Source of the DNA: DASZKW01 sp035552775
GTDB taxonomy: Bacteria; Actinomycetota; Acidimicrobiia; Acidimicrobiales; Palsa-688
DNA: 39,239 nucleotides
Assembly: GCA_035552775.1 (NCBI GenBank)
Contig: DASZKW010000021.1
Coordinates: 1 to 39,239 of the forward strand
Direction: 5' to 3'
A program made the translations under genes and the position numbers. Positions 23,113 to 30,952 of the stretch are shown here, piece after piece. Each line of letters starts with the position of its first letter. The first letter of the stretch is position 1. Below the pieces are notes generated by a model. It saw only the letters and a program-made list of their open reading frames with translations. It did no database searches and was not told where the DNA came from.

Positions 23113-24174
23113 GTGTTTCCTGTTCTGGCTGACGAACTCTTAGAGCGGTGCCGGTTCCCGGGCACCGGCACCAGCGTGACCGCAGCCGTGTCGGGTGGTC
23201 CCGACTCGTTGGCCCTGTTGTTGCTCGCCTGCGCAGCCGGGTGCCGGGTCGAGGTGGTCCACGTCGACCACGGCCTGCGTCCCGGTTCTGACTCGGACGC
23301 CGACGTGGTCCGAGCCGCCGCCGCCCGCTTCGCCGTGCCCGTCACCGTGCACCGGGTGGAGGTCCCCGCCGGCGCCAACCTCGAAGCCCGGGCACGCGCG
23401 GCGCGCTACGCCGTGCTGCCCGCCGGGGTGCTGGTCGGCCACACCGCCGACGACCAGGCGGAGACGGTCTTGCTCAATCTGCTGCGCGGCGCCGGCCTCG
23501 ACGGCTTGGCGGCCATGGCCGGCGCCGACGATTGTGCAGTAGGTAGTCATATAGACCACCTACTGCACAATGGGCCGCCCGTAGCCGGACCCCCCCCGGC
23601 GCCCCGGGTGCGCAGGCCGCTGCTCGGCCTGCGGCGGGCGGAGACCGAAGCTCTCTGCGCCGCCGCCGGCTGGGATCCGGTGCGCGACCCGACCAACGAC
23701 GACCTCCGCTTCCGGCGCAACCAGGTGCGCCACCGCCTGCTGCCCCTGCTGGCGGAGGTGGGGGGCCGGGACCCGGTCCCTGTTCTGGGCCGCCAGGCCG
23801 CGCTGTTGGCCGAGGAGGCGGCGCTGCTCGACCGCCTCGCGTCCGAGATCGACCCATGCGACGCCCGTGCCCTCGCCGCCGCCCCCGTCGCTCTCGCCCG
23901 TCGCGCCGTGAGGGACTGGCTACGGTCAGGTGGCGACGCCGAAGCGCACCCGCCGTCGGGCGCCGAGGTCACCCGCGTCCTGGCAGTCGCCCGCGGCGAC
24001 GCGGTGGGAACGGAGTTGAGCGGCGCTCGGCGGGTGCGCCGCTCGGCCGGCCGCCTCCGGGTCGAGTCCCCCGCACCGGGGCCGGCGGCGGAGGCTGGGC
24101 ATTTCCCCCAACCTGGGCTATACCAAGGCGAGCGTTGCTGCGTCGACTCCCCGAGGAACGAAGGTCCAGGTTGA
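23113..24174 (+). CDS. tilS: tRNA(Ile)-lysidine synthase with in-frame palindrome insertion
   Basis: This enzyme modifies C34 of the CAU-anticodon tRNA(Ile) to lysidine so that it reads AUA. The PP-loop SGGPDSLAL, VVHVDHGLRPGS, GHTADDQAETVLLNLLRGAGLDGLA and RDPTNDDLRFRRNQVRHRLLP are all intact. GTG 23113 is preferred: codons between the upstream GTG (23050) and here use many A/T third bases and lie in an inverted repeat. Residues CAVGSHIDHLLHNG, between AGADD and the conserved RRPLLGLRRAETE, are encoded by a 41-bp palindrome (23531-23571) and are probably a tolerated loop insertion. The last 18 or so residues come from a second inverted repeat. Enzyme identity is confident. Confidence 0.9.
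   Translation: MFPVLADELLERCRFPGTGTSVTAAVSGGPDSLALLLLACAAGCRVEVVHVDHGLRPGSDSDADVVRAAAARFAVPVTVHRVEVPAGANLEARARAARYAVLPAGVLVGHTADDQAETVLLNLLRGAGLDGLAAMAGADDCAVGSHIDHLLHNGPPVAGPPPAPRVRRPLLGLRRAETEALCAAAGWDPVRDPTNDDLRFRRNQVRHRLLPLLAEVGGRDPVPVLGRQAALLAEEAALLDRLASEIDPCDARALAAAPVALARRAVRDWLRSGGDAEAHPPSGAEVTRVLAVARGDAVGTELSGARRVRRSAGRLRVESPAPGPAAEAGHFPQPGLYQGERCCVDSPRNEGPG
23531..23571. repeat. palindromic element, copy 2, in frame inside tilS
   Basis: Perfect 14-bp arms ATTGTGCAGTAGGT and ACCTACTGCACAAT enclose a 13-bp centre with CATATAG. The outer TGTGCAG/CTGCACA, spacing and TATA-like centre match 13387-13426. GC content drops sharply relative to the surrounding gene. Confidence 0.9.
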
Positions 24175-24220
24175 CCGTCCGAGTCGGCGACAGCATTGTC
24201 GACGTAGCAACGCTCGCCTT
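24125..24220. repeat. 96-bp element with 23-bp terminal inverted repeats
   Basis: Arms at 24125-24147 (AAGGCGAGCGTTGCTGCGTC and GAC) and 24198-24220 pair at 22 of 23 positions around a 50-bp centre. The left arm encodes the last residues of tilS; the right arm lies in the leader of hpt. It could be a MITE-like insertion or a large regulatory hairpin. Confidence 0.8.
24171..24199 (+). promoter_or_regulatory. candidate promoter for hpt-ftsH-folE
   Basis: TTGACC (24171-24176) and CATTGT (24194-24199) are 17 bases apart. The pair lies inside the 96-bp inverted-repeat element, 39 bases before the hpt ATG. The -10 is a weak match. Confidence 0.3.
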
Positions 24221-24237
24221 TGTAGGGTCGGTTCACC

Positions 24238-24795
24238 ATGGCCGCGCCCGACGATCCTGCCCTCGGGCGGGTTGTGGTCGGCAAAGACGAGCTCGGCCGT
24301 CGCATAGCCGAGCTCGGTGCGGCCATCACCGCCGACTACCGGGGCCGGCCCCCGTTGCTCGTCGGCGTGCTCAAGGGTGCGTTCGTGTTCATGGGCGACC
24401 TGGCCCGGGCCATCGATCTCCCCCTCGACGTCGATTTCATGGCTATTTCTTCTTACGGCAGCGCCACCAAGACCAGCGGGGTCGTGCGCATCGTCAAGGA
24501 CCTCGACGCCGACCTCACCGGGCGCCACGTCATCATCGTCGAGGACATCGTCGATTCCGGGCTGACGCTCGCCTACCTGCGCCGCAACCTGGCCGCCCGC
24601 CACCCCGCCTCGGTCGCGGTGTGCGCCCTGCTGGTCAAGGACGGCCTGCAGCGCGTCGACCCGGAGTTGTCCTACGTGGGATTCCGTATTCCTCCCGACT
24701 TCGTGGTCGGCTACGGCTTGGACGTGGCCGAGCTCTACCGCAACCTTCCCTATGTCTGCGAGTACCGTGGCGGCGCTACCCTTGGGCGACCATGA
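24238..24795 (+). CDS. hpt: hypoxanthine phosphoribosyltransferase
   Basis: This 185-aa purine-salvage enzyme joins hypoxanthine or guanine to PRPP. The PRPP loop VIIVEDIVDSGLT is exact, with VGVLKGAFVFMGDLARAI, MAISSYGSATKTSG and FVVGYGLDVAELYRNLPYV also typical. The order tilS-hpt-ftsH-folE is conserved in actinobacteria. Its stop overlaps the ftsH ATG (ATGA). Confidence 0.96.
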   Translation: MAAPDDPALGRVVVGKDELGRRIAELGAAITADYRGRPPLLVGVLKGAFVFMGDLARAIDLPLDVDFMAISSYGSATKTSGVVRIVKDLDADLTGRHVIIVEDIVDSGLTLAYLRRNLAARHPASVAVCALLVKDGLQRVDPELSYVGFRIPPDFVVGYGLDVAELYRNLPYVCEYRGGATLGRP

Positions 24796-27047
24796 AGAAG
24801 GTCCTGCGCAGTCCCTTCACGTACCTGATCCCGGCGTTGATCCTGGCCATCATCCTGATCGCCGTCCTGCGCAGCGGTCCCGCCCCCCAGACACTCAGCC
24901 TGGGGATCTACCAGAAGGATCTGGCCGCCGGCCAGGTGGCGTCGGCCACCCTCGACGACACTGCCGACAAGGTCACCGGCAAACTCGCCGACGGCGTCTC
25001 CTACACCGTTTCGTATCCTGACCGCTACACCAACACCCTGGTGGGTCAGATCGGCGGCCACGTGGCGCCGGCCCGGTTCTCCGACAAGCACTCTCACGGC
25101 TCCATCTGGGCCAGCCTGGCCGCCACCTACCTTCCCCTCCTGTTGCTTTTCGGGCTTTTCCTGTTTGTGCTCAACTCCATGCAGGGGGGCGGCTCCAAGC
25201 TCATGCAGTTCGGCAGGGCGAAGGCGAGGACAGCCAACAAGGACCAGCCCAAGGTGACCTTCGCGGACGTGGCCGGCGCCGACGAGGCGGTCGCGGAGCT
25301 GACCGAGATCAAGGAGTTCCTCGAGGCGCCGGCCCGCTTCCAGGCCCTCGGCGCCCGGATACCCAAGGGGGTCCTGCTCTTCGGACCGCCGGGGACGGGC
25401 AAGACGCTGCTGGCGCGGGCCGTGGCCGGCGAGGCCGGTGTGCCGTTCTTTTCGATCTCGGGTTCGGACTTCGTGGAGATGTTCGTCGGAGTGGGCGCCA
25501 GCAGGGTCCGGGACCTGTTCGAGCAAGCCAAGTCCAACGCCCCTTCCATCGTGTTCATGGACGAGATCGACGCCGTCGGGCGCCACCGCGGCGCGGGCAT
25601 GGGCGGGGGCCACGACGAGCGTGAGCAGACCCTCAACCAACTCCTCGTGGAGATGGACGGATTCGACGTGCGCGGTGGGGTGATCCTCATCGCCGCCACC
25701 AACCGGCCCGACATATTGGACCCGGCCCTGCTGCGCCCGGGCCGTTTCGACCGTCAGATAGTGGTCGACAAGCCCGACCTGGCCGGGCGGCGCAAGATCC
25801 TCGACGTCCACGCCAAGGGCAAGCCGTTGCACCCCTCGGTCAGCCTCGAGACCCTGGCCAAGCGCACCCCCGGTTTCACCGGCGCCGACCTGGCCAACCT
25901 GCTCAACGAGGGTGCATTGCTCACCGCCCGGCGCAACCTGCGCCAGATCGGCATGCGCGAGTGCGAGGAAGCCATCGACAGGGTGATCGCCGGGCCCGAG
26001 CGCAAGACGCTCGTGATGTCCGAGCACGAGAAGCTGGTCACCGCCTACCACGAGGCCGGGCATGTGCTGGTGGGCCACGTGCTGCCCCACGCCGATCCCA
26101 TCCACAAGGTGTCGATCGTGGCCAGGAGCCGTTCGCTGGGCCTGACCTTCACCCTGCCCAACGACAAGCACAACCATTCGCGCAGCGAGCTGCGCGACGC
26201 GATGGCGATGTGCCTCGGCGGTCGCACCGCCGAGGAGCTGGTGTTCGCCGAGCCGACCACCGGAGCGGAGAACGACATCGAGAAGGCGACCCGCATCGCG
26301 CGCGCCATGGTCACCGAGTACGGCATGAGCGACATCCTCGGCCCCCAGCAGCTAGGCCAGCCGGGAGGCGAGGTCTTCTTGGGCCGGGATTTCGGGGGCC
26401 AGCACACCAGCTATTCCGAGCACGTCTCGTCGTCCATCGACCACGAGGTCCGCGGGTTGATCGACGCAGCCCACGACCGGGCCCGGGCGATCCTCGTCCA
26501 GCACCGTGGCGTCCTCGATACCCTGGCCCGCGAGCTGGTGGAGCAGGAGACGCTCGATACCCCCGAGCTGATGGCGATAATCGGCGAGCTCGAGTCGTGG
26601 CCCGCCCCGGCGCCCCCGGCGCTGGGCGCCGGCGTTGTGGCCGTCCCGGGTGACGGAGAGCGACCGGCGGTGACCCGGCGGGCGGCCGTCCCCGCGGCCG
26701 GCGCCCAGAGCGGCGCCGGTGGCTCAGGTTTAACAGTCGGGACAGGGGATGGCCACCGCAAGCTGGTGCGCCCACTGGTGGCACCACCCCGACCCGGGCG
26801 TACGGCGCGCACAGCCCCGCCGGCGCAGCCCACGGCGCGCACAGCCCCGCCGGCGCAGCCCCGGGCGCGCACAGCCCCGCCGGCGCAGCCCCGGGCGCGC
26901 ACGGCCCCGCCTGCCCCGCCGCCGGCCCGCCGGCCGCCCAAGCCGGCTGGTCGGGAGGGCTCGGTCCCGCGCGTCCAGCCTGCGCCTCCCGAGACCAAGG
27001 GACGGGTCCGGCCCGCGGGCCGGCCGCGGCCCAAGGCATCGGAATGA
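24792..27047 (+). CDS. ftsH: ATP-dependent zinc metalloprotease FtsH with long Pro/Arg-rich tail
   Basis: This 751-aa membrane AAA+ protease degrades misassembled membrane and regulatory proteins. There are two membrane helices (about 9-27 and 108-128). Walker A GPPGTGKT (198-205), Walker B IVFMDEID, the second region of homology (ATNRPDILDPALLRPGRFDR) and zinc site HEAGH (420-424) are all present. The last 140 or so residues are an Ala/Pro/Arg-rich extension with four RTAPPAQP-type units from a 30-bp tandem repeat, likely disordered and cytoplasmic. The ATG overlaps hpt and the stop overlaps folE (both ATGA). Confidence 0.97.
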   Translation: MKKVLRSPFTYLIPALILAIILIAVLRSGPAPQTLSLGIYQKDLAAGQVASATLDDTADKVTGKLADGVSYTVSYPDRYTNTLVGQIGGHVAPARFSDKHSHGSIWASLAATYLPLLLLFGLFLFVLNSMQGGGSKLMQFGRAKARTANKDQPKVTFADVAGADEAVAELTEIKEFLEAPARFQALGARIPKGVLLFGPPGTGKTLLARAVAGEAGVPFFSISGSDFVEMFVGVGASRVRDLFEQAKSNAPSIVFMDEIDAVGRHRGAGMGGGHDEREQTLNQLLVEMDGFDVRGGVILIAATNRPDILDPALLRPGRFDRQIVVDKPDLAGRRKILDVHAKGKPLHPSVSLETLAKRTPGFTGADLANLLNEGALLTARRNLRQIGMRECEEAIDRVIAGPERKTLVMSEHEKLVTAYHEAGHVLVGHVLPHADPIHKVSIVARSRSLGLTFTLPNDKHNHSRSELRDAMAMCLGGRTAEELVFAEPTTGAENDIEKATRIARAMVTEYGMSDILGPQQLGQPGGEVFLGRDFGGQHTSYSEHVSSSIDHEVRGLIDAAHDRARAILVQHRGVLDTLARELVEQETLDTPELMAIIGELESWPAPAPPALGAGVVAVPGDGERPAVTRRAAVPAAGAQSGAGGSGLTVGTGDGHRKLVRPLVAPPRPGRTARTAPPAQPTARTAPPAQPRARTAPPAQPRARTAPPAPPPARRPPKPAGREGSVPRVQPAPPETKGRVRPAGRPRPKASE
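26801..26915. repeat. 30-bp in-frame tandem repeat, about 4 copies
   Basis: Near-identical 30-bp units with core GCGCGCACAGCCCCGCCGGC encode ARTAPPAQPx repeats in the FtsH tail. Confidence 0.92.
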
Positions 27048-27682
27048 GTGTCGAGGAGGCCCAAGACACGCCGACAAACCACCGAGCGCCGACCCCCAGG
27101 CTGTTCCCTGTGGACCTCGAGCGCATCGAGCGGGCCGTCAGCGAGATCCTCGCCGCCGTAGGGGAGGACCCCGAGCGCGACGGGCTCCGCGCCACTCCGG
27201 CGCGCGTCGCCCGGATGTACGCCGAGATCTTTGCCGGCCTGCACGACGACCCCTCCCGCCACCTCGAGGTCATGTTCGAGGCCGAGCACGATGAGATGGT
27301 GATGGTCAAGGACATACCTCTCTACAGCGTGTGCGAGCATCATCTCCTGCCATGGGTGGGTGAAGCCCACGTGGCCTACATCCCGAGCGAGGACGGTCGG
27401 GTGACGGGGTTGTCCAAGCTGGCCCGGGTGGTGGAAGGCTTCTCGCAACGGCCCCAGGTGCAGGAGCGCCTGACGACCCAGATCGCCGACGCCGTGGAGC
27501 GGGTGCTGCAGCCGAGGGGCGTCCTGGTGGTGGTGCAGGCCGAACACCTGTGCATGTCCATGCGTGGCGTCCGCAAGCCGGGGAGCCGTACCATGACCTC
27601 GGCGGTGCGGGGGCTGTTTCGCGACAGCGTGGCAACGCGCGCGGAGGCCATGGGCTTCATCCAGGATGGCCGTCGCCGCTAG
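27044..27682 (+). CDS. folE: GTP cyclohydrolase I
   Basis: This 212-aa enzyme converts GTP to 7,8-dihydroneopterin triphosphate, the first step of folate synthesis. Zinc ligands are visible in YSVCEHHLLPW and HLCMSMRGVRKPG; GLSKLARVVEGFSQRPQVQERLT and the closing TMTSAVRG are diagnostic. The first 20 or so residues are variable. ATG 27044 overlaps the ftsH stop. Confidence 0.97.
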   Translation: MSVEEAQDTPTNHRAPTPRLFPVDLERIERAVSEILAAVGEDPERDGLRATPARVARMYAEIFAGLHDDPSRHLEVMFEAEHDEMVMVKDIPLYSVCEHHLLPWVGEAHVAYIPSEDGRVTGLSKLARVVEGFSQRPQVQERLTTQIADAVERVLQPRGVLVVVQAEHLCMSMRGVRKPGSRTMTSAVRGLFRDSVATRAEAMGFIQDGRRR

Positions 27683-27771
27683 GCGTTTCTGTTTGCGATT
27701 TGCGGTTTTCCTTTGCGAAATAGGCGCCGGGAGCGCCCTCGGCGAGGGCCGGCGCCCGGTATCCTGTCCGG
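27683..27771. other. AT-richer gap between folE and folP
   Basis: This 89-bp gap contains TTTGCGATTTGCGG and CTTTGCGAAATAGG, direct TTTGCG repeats and the lowest GC of this operon. It is a plausible internal promoter, but no clean -35/-10 pair or hairpin was found. Confidence 0.35.
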
Positions 27772-28608
27772 GTGACTCTCGTGATGGGCGTGTTGAATGT
27801 CACGCCCGATTCGTTCTCGGACGGGGGTCGTTGGTTCGATCATGGGAACGCTGTCGCTCACGGGCTCGAAATGATTGCGGCGGGCGCCGACATCGTCGAC
27901 GTCGGGGGCGAATCCACCCGCCCTGGAGCGGTCCCGGTGGCGCAGGGCGAGGAGCTGAGACGGGTGATCCCCGTCGTCGAAGCCCTCGCCGGCCGGGTGC
28001 GCGTCTCGATCGACACCCGCAACCGAGAGGTCGCCGAAGCCGCCGTGGCGGCCGGCGCATCCATCGTCAACGACGTGTCGGCCTCACTGTGGCCCGTCGC
28101 CGCCGCCGGTGGTGCGGGGTGGATAGCCATGCATATGCGGGGCGGCCCGGCGGACATGGCCCGCCACATCCACTACGACGACGTGGTGGGCGAAGTGCGG
28201 GACTACCTCGTGGAGCGGGCCGAGCGGGCGTCGGCGGCCGGCGTCAGCGAAATCTACATCGACCCTGGGATCGGCTTCGCCAAGGATGCGGGCGGCAATC
28301 TGGCGCTCCTCGCCCATCTCGAGGTGCTGGTGGCTACGGGCTGGCCGGTCGTGGTCGGCACGAGCCGTAAGTCGTTCCTCGCGCCCCAGGGCCCGGGGCG
28401 ACCGCCGGCGCCGGCGGACGACCGCCAGGAGGGTTCGCTGGCGACCGCGGTGTGGGCGATGCTCCAGGGCGCCGCGGTGGTGCGGGTGCACGACGTTGGT
28501 CCCACCGTGCATGGGGCGACGCTGGCCGGCGTCCGCCGCGAAGCCGTACCGCGGGCGGAGCGTCGCCCCAATCCCGCGATCGCGACGGCGGGGAGTGTGA
28601 GGCCGTGA
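27772..28608 (+). CDS. folP: dihydropteroate synthase
   Basis: This 278-aa TIM-barrel enzyme condenses p-aminobenzoate with dihydropterin pyrophosphate and is the sulfonamide target. Motifs are MGVLNVTPDSFSDGG, VDVGGESTRPGA, IDTRN, NDVSA, IDPGIGFAKD, and GTSRKSFL with the basic residues for substrate. The start is GTG 27772; the Shine-Dalgarno is weak. It is coupled to the next gene by GTGA. Confidence 0.96.
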   Translation: MTLVMGVLNVTPDSFSDGGRWFDHGNAVAHGLEMIAAGADIVDVGGESTRPGAVPVAQGEELRRVIPVVEALAGRVRVSIDTRNREVAEAAVAAGASIVNDVSASLWPVAAAGGAGWIAMHMRGGPADMARHIHYDDVVGEVRDYLVERAERASAAGVSEIYIDPGIGFAKDAGGNLALLAHLEVLVATGWPVVVGTSRKSFLAPQGPGRPPAPADDRQEGSLATAVWAMLQGAAVVRVHDVGPTVHGATLAGVRREAVPRAERRPNPAIATAGSVRP

Positions 28609-29129
28609 GGGGCAAGTGGGCCAAGGGGATCCCGCCCCGGTTCTTCGCGTGGATCATCAAGGGTCAGCTGGCGGTGAGCGAACGGCCGGGCGGCTACGCC
28701 CGCAACCACCGCCAGGTGCGCCGCAAGGAAGAGATCCTGTGGTTGAAGAGCGAGGGTTTCACGCGGGTGGTGTCGTTGTTGGCTTCACCGCACAACCTGC
28801 ACGCCTATGACGAGCTCGACGTCCCCTGGTCGCACCTGCCGTTCGGGCTCCACGACGACCCGTTTGCCGTGCTGCCCGACCTTTACGCCCGGATGAGGGA
28901 GTGGCTGGCGGCGGGCGAGTGCATCCTCGTCCACGGCGAAGAGGTCAACGACAGCCTGATGGGGGTGGTGGCCGGCTACCTGCGCTGGTCCGGGCTGGTG
29001 ACGTCGGGGCCCCAGACCATTGCCGTGGTCGAGAAGCTCCTCCACCGCCAGATGGGCCCCGCCGGCCGGGAGCTGGTGGCGGTCGCACCCACCCTCGCCG
29101 GGCACGCCCCAGAACGCCTCGGGACCTAG
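28605..29129 (+). CDS. tyrosine-phosphatase-like protein lacking the catalytic Cys (putative pseudoenzyme)
   Basis: This 174-aa protein lies between folP and folB. The layout, with IKGQLAVSERPGGYARN at the front, a FTRVVSLLASPHNLHAY strand/loop, WSHLPFGLHDDP, and CILVHGEEVNDSLMGVVAGYL, matches a dual-specificity phosphatase fold. In active enzymes the last segment reads VHC-x5-R; here the Cys is Gly and the Arg is not conserved. It therefore may bind phosphate or a pterin-type ligand without hydrolysis. I infer the fold from motif order only. GTG 28605 overlaps the folP stop. Its position suggests a folate-linked role, conserved or accidental. Confidence 0.7.
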   Translation: MRGKWAKGIPPRFFAWIIKGQLAVSERPGGYARNHRQVRRKEEILWLKSEGFTRVVSLLASPHNLHAYDELDVPWSHLPFGLHDDPFAVLPDLYARMREWLAAGECILVHGEEVNDSLMGVVAGYLRWSGLVTSGPQTIAVVEKLLHRQMGPAGRELVAVAPTLAGHAPERLGT

Positions 29130-29133
29130 CACC

Positions 29134-29514
29134 GTGGAGGGTGCCGATGCCGATCGCATCCAGTTGCGGGGGTTGCGTGCGGTCGGTACGCACGGAATCC
29201 TGGCGGAGGAGCATGTCAGGGCCCAACCGTTCGAAGTGGACCTCGACATCATCGCCGACCTCGGTGTGCCGGGGCGCTCCGACGAGCTGGGCGACACCGT
29301 CGACTACGGGGCGGTGACAGGGGCTGTCGCCGCGGTGCTCGCCGGACCCCACGCCGACCTGCTCGAACGGCTGGCCGAGCGAATCGCCGACGCCACGTTC
29401 GATGTGTCGGGTGAGCACGCCACAGCCGTGGTGGTCACCGTGCGCAAGCTGCGCCCCCCGGTCCCCGTCGACCTCGCGTCGGCCGCGGTGACCATCACCC
29501 GCCGGCGCCCGTAG
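29134..29514 (+). CDS. folB: dihydroneopterin aldolase
   Basis: This 126-aa enzyme cleaves dihydroneopterin to hydroxymethyl-dihydropterin. Family features are RIQLRGLRAVGTHGILAEEH, the DTVDYGAV segment, LLERLAERIAD and VVVTVRKLRPPVP. The start is GTG 29134, four bases after the previous stop; it leaves a typical length. Confidence 0.94.
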   Translation: MEGADADRIQLRGLRAVGTHGILAEEHVRAQPFEVDLDIIADLGVPGRSDELGDTVDYGAVTGAVAAVLAGPHADLLERLAERIADATFDVSGEHATAVVVTVRKLRPPVPVDLASAAVTITRRRP

Positions 29515-29531
29515 CCGGTACGAAACCGCCA

Positions 29532-30026
29532 GTGACTACTCGGTCGCCGAGCGCTGAGCCCGGCGCCGATCGCCGGCGGCGGGCGTTCGTCGCCCTGGGT
29601 TCCAATCTGGGGGACCGGCGGGCATACCTCCGCCGCGGTTGCGAGGCCCTGCCCGACGTGGTCGCGGTCTCACCGGTGTACGAAACCGACCCTGTCGGCG
29701 GTCCCGCCGGCCAGGACCGGTACCTCAATTGCGTCGCCGAACTGCACACGAGGCTCGGTGCACGTCAGTTGCTCGACGCCGCCCACGCCGCCGAATCGGC
29801 CGCCCACCGGGTGCGCCGGCAGCGGTGGGGACCGCGGACCCTCGACGTCGACGTGTTGTGGGTCGACGGCGAGAAAGTCGATGAAGCCGACCTGGTGGTA
29901 CCTCACCCCAGGATGTGGGAACGGGGATTCGTTCTCGTGCCCCTGGCCGATTTGGCGCCCGAGATCGTCGATGACCATCTCACGCCCGCACTTCGCGAGG
30001 GTGTGTGGGCCGCCGGTACGCTTTGA
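29532..30026 (+). CDS. folK: 2-amino-4-hydroxy-6-hydroxymethyldihydropteridine pyrophosphokinase
   Basis: This 164-aa kinase transfers pyrophosphate to hydroxymethyl-dihydropterin. FVALGSNLGDRRAYL, VSPVYETDPVGGPAGQDRYLNCV, RWGPRTLDVDVLW and VPHPRMWERGFVLVPL are all characteristic, including the two metal-binding Asp residues in LDVDVLW. GTG 29532 lies 17 bases after folB. Confidence 0.96.
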   Translation: MTTRSPSAEPGADRRRRAFVALGSNLGDRRAYLRRGCEALPDVVAVSPVYETDPVGGPAGQDRYLNCVAELHTRLGARQLLDAAHAAESAAHRVRRQRWGPRTLDVDVLWVDGEKVDEADLVVPHPRMWERGFVLVPLADLAPEIVDDHLTPALREGVWAAGTL

Positions 30027-30036
30027 GGGAGCGAAC

Positions 30037-30921
30037 GTGACCCTCATAACCGAACCGGCCGAATGGCGCCGGGTCCTCGACGCCGGCCGCAGCAGCGGCC
30101 GCACGGTGGGCGTGGTGCCCACCATGGGTGCGCTCCACGCCGGCCACCTCTCCCTGATCCGCCTGGCTGGCGCCCAGCGTGACCTGGTGGCGGTCACCGA
30201 CTACGTGAATCCCCTGCAGTTCGCGCCGAGCGAGGATCTGGCCGCCTACCCTCGCGACCTGGAACGCGACTGCGCCCTGGCCGAGGAGGTGGGTGCCCAC
30301 GTTGTGTTCGCCCCCGCGCCCGCCCAGATGTGGCCACCGGCGGGGCGCCCCGCCACCACGGTGAGTGTCGGGGCCCTGGGTGACCGCCTCGAAGGCGCAG
30401 CCCGCCCTGGGCACTTCGCCGGGGTGGCGACGGTGGTGACCAAGCTGCTCTCACTGGCCGGCGCGTGCTGGGCTTACTTCGGCGAGAAGGACTGGCAGCA
30501 GCTGGCGGTCGTCCGCCGCCTGGTGGCCGACCTCTCCCTGCCTGCGGCGGTCGTCGCCTGCCCGACGGTGCGCAACGACGACGGACTCGCCCTGTCCAGC
30601 CGCAACGCCTACCTCGGCGCCGCCGAGCGGGCCGTGGCCCCGAAGCTTTACTGGGCGCTGCTCGCCGGGCGCCGGTCGGTCGAGGATGGCGAGCAGGATC
30701 CCGAAGCGGTGCGCGCCGCCATGGCCGCGGTCATCGGACGCGAGACGAGCATGATCCTCGATTACGGCGAGGTCGCCGATCCCGAGGATCTGACGACGCC
30801 GGCGAGGGTAGGCGGCGAGGTCCGCCTACTCGCCGCCGCCCGCCTCGGGCGGACCCGTCTCATCGATAACATTTCCGCGGTCTCACCCCACCACCGGGCG
30901 CCGGCTGACGGAGGTCACTGA
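30037..30921 (+). CDS. panC: pantothenate synthetase
   Basis: This 294-aa enzyme joins pantoate and beta-alanine using ATP. Motifs are VPTMGALHAGHLSLI (HxGH), VNPLQF, GAARPGHFAGVATVV, FGEKDWQQLAVVRR and SSRNAYLG. GTG 30037 has GAGGGAG five bases upstream and is clearly preferred to the long in-frame extension through folK. No panD follows, although panC-panD is a common actinobacterial order. Confidence 0.96.
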   Translation: MTLITEPAEWRRVLDAGRSSGRTVGVVPTMGALHAGHLSLIRLAGAQRDLVAVTDYVNPLQFAPSEDLAAYPRDLERDCALAEEVGAHVVFAPAPAQMWPPAGRPATTVSVGALGDRLEGAARPGHFAGVATVVTKLLSLAGACWAYFGEKDWQQLAVVRRLVADLSLPAAVVACPTVRNDDGLALSSRNAYLGAAERAVAPKLYWALLAGRRSVEDGEQDPEAVRAAMAAVIGRETSMILDYGEVADPEDLTTPARVGGEVRLLAAARLGRTRLIDNISAVSPHHRAPADGGH

Positions 30922-30952
30922 CAAATGCGGCCTCCAAGATGACATCGGGCCC

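Noticed and set aside
23033..23143. 36-codon frame starting ATG at 23033
   Set aside because: It overlaps the inverted repeat and the tilS start in another frame. It has a high Cys/His/Arg content but no ribosome site and is best explained by the hairpin sequence.
24750..26177. 475-codon minus-strand open frame opposite ftsH
   Set aside because: It is antisense to the highly conserved AAA and protease core, with His/Gly/Val-rich composition typical of shadow frames.
30922..30952. Very short frames (5-6 codons) between panC and nadB with GGAGG upstream
   Set aside because: They are too short and without further support; recorded only as a possible leader region.
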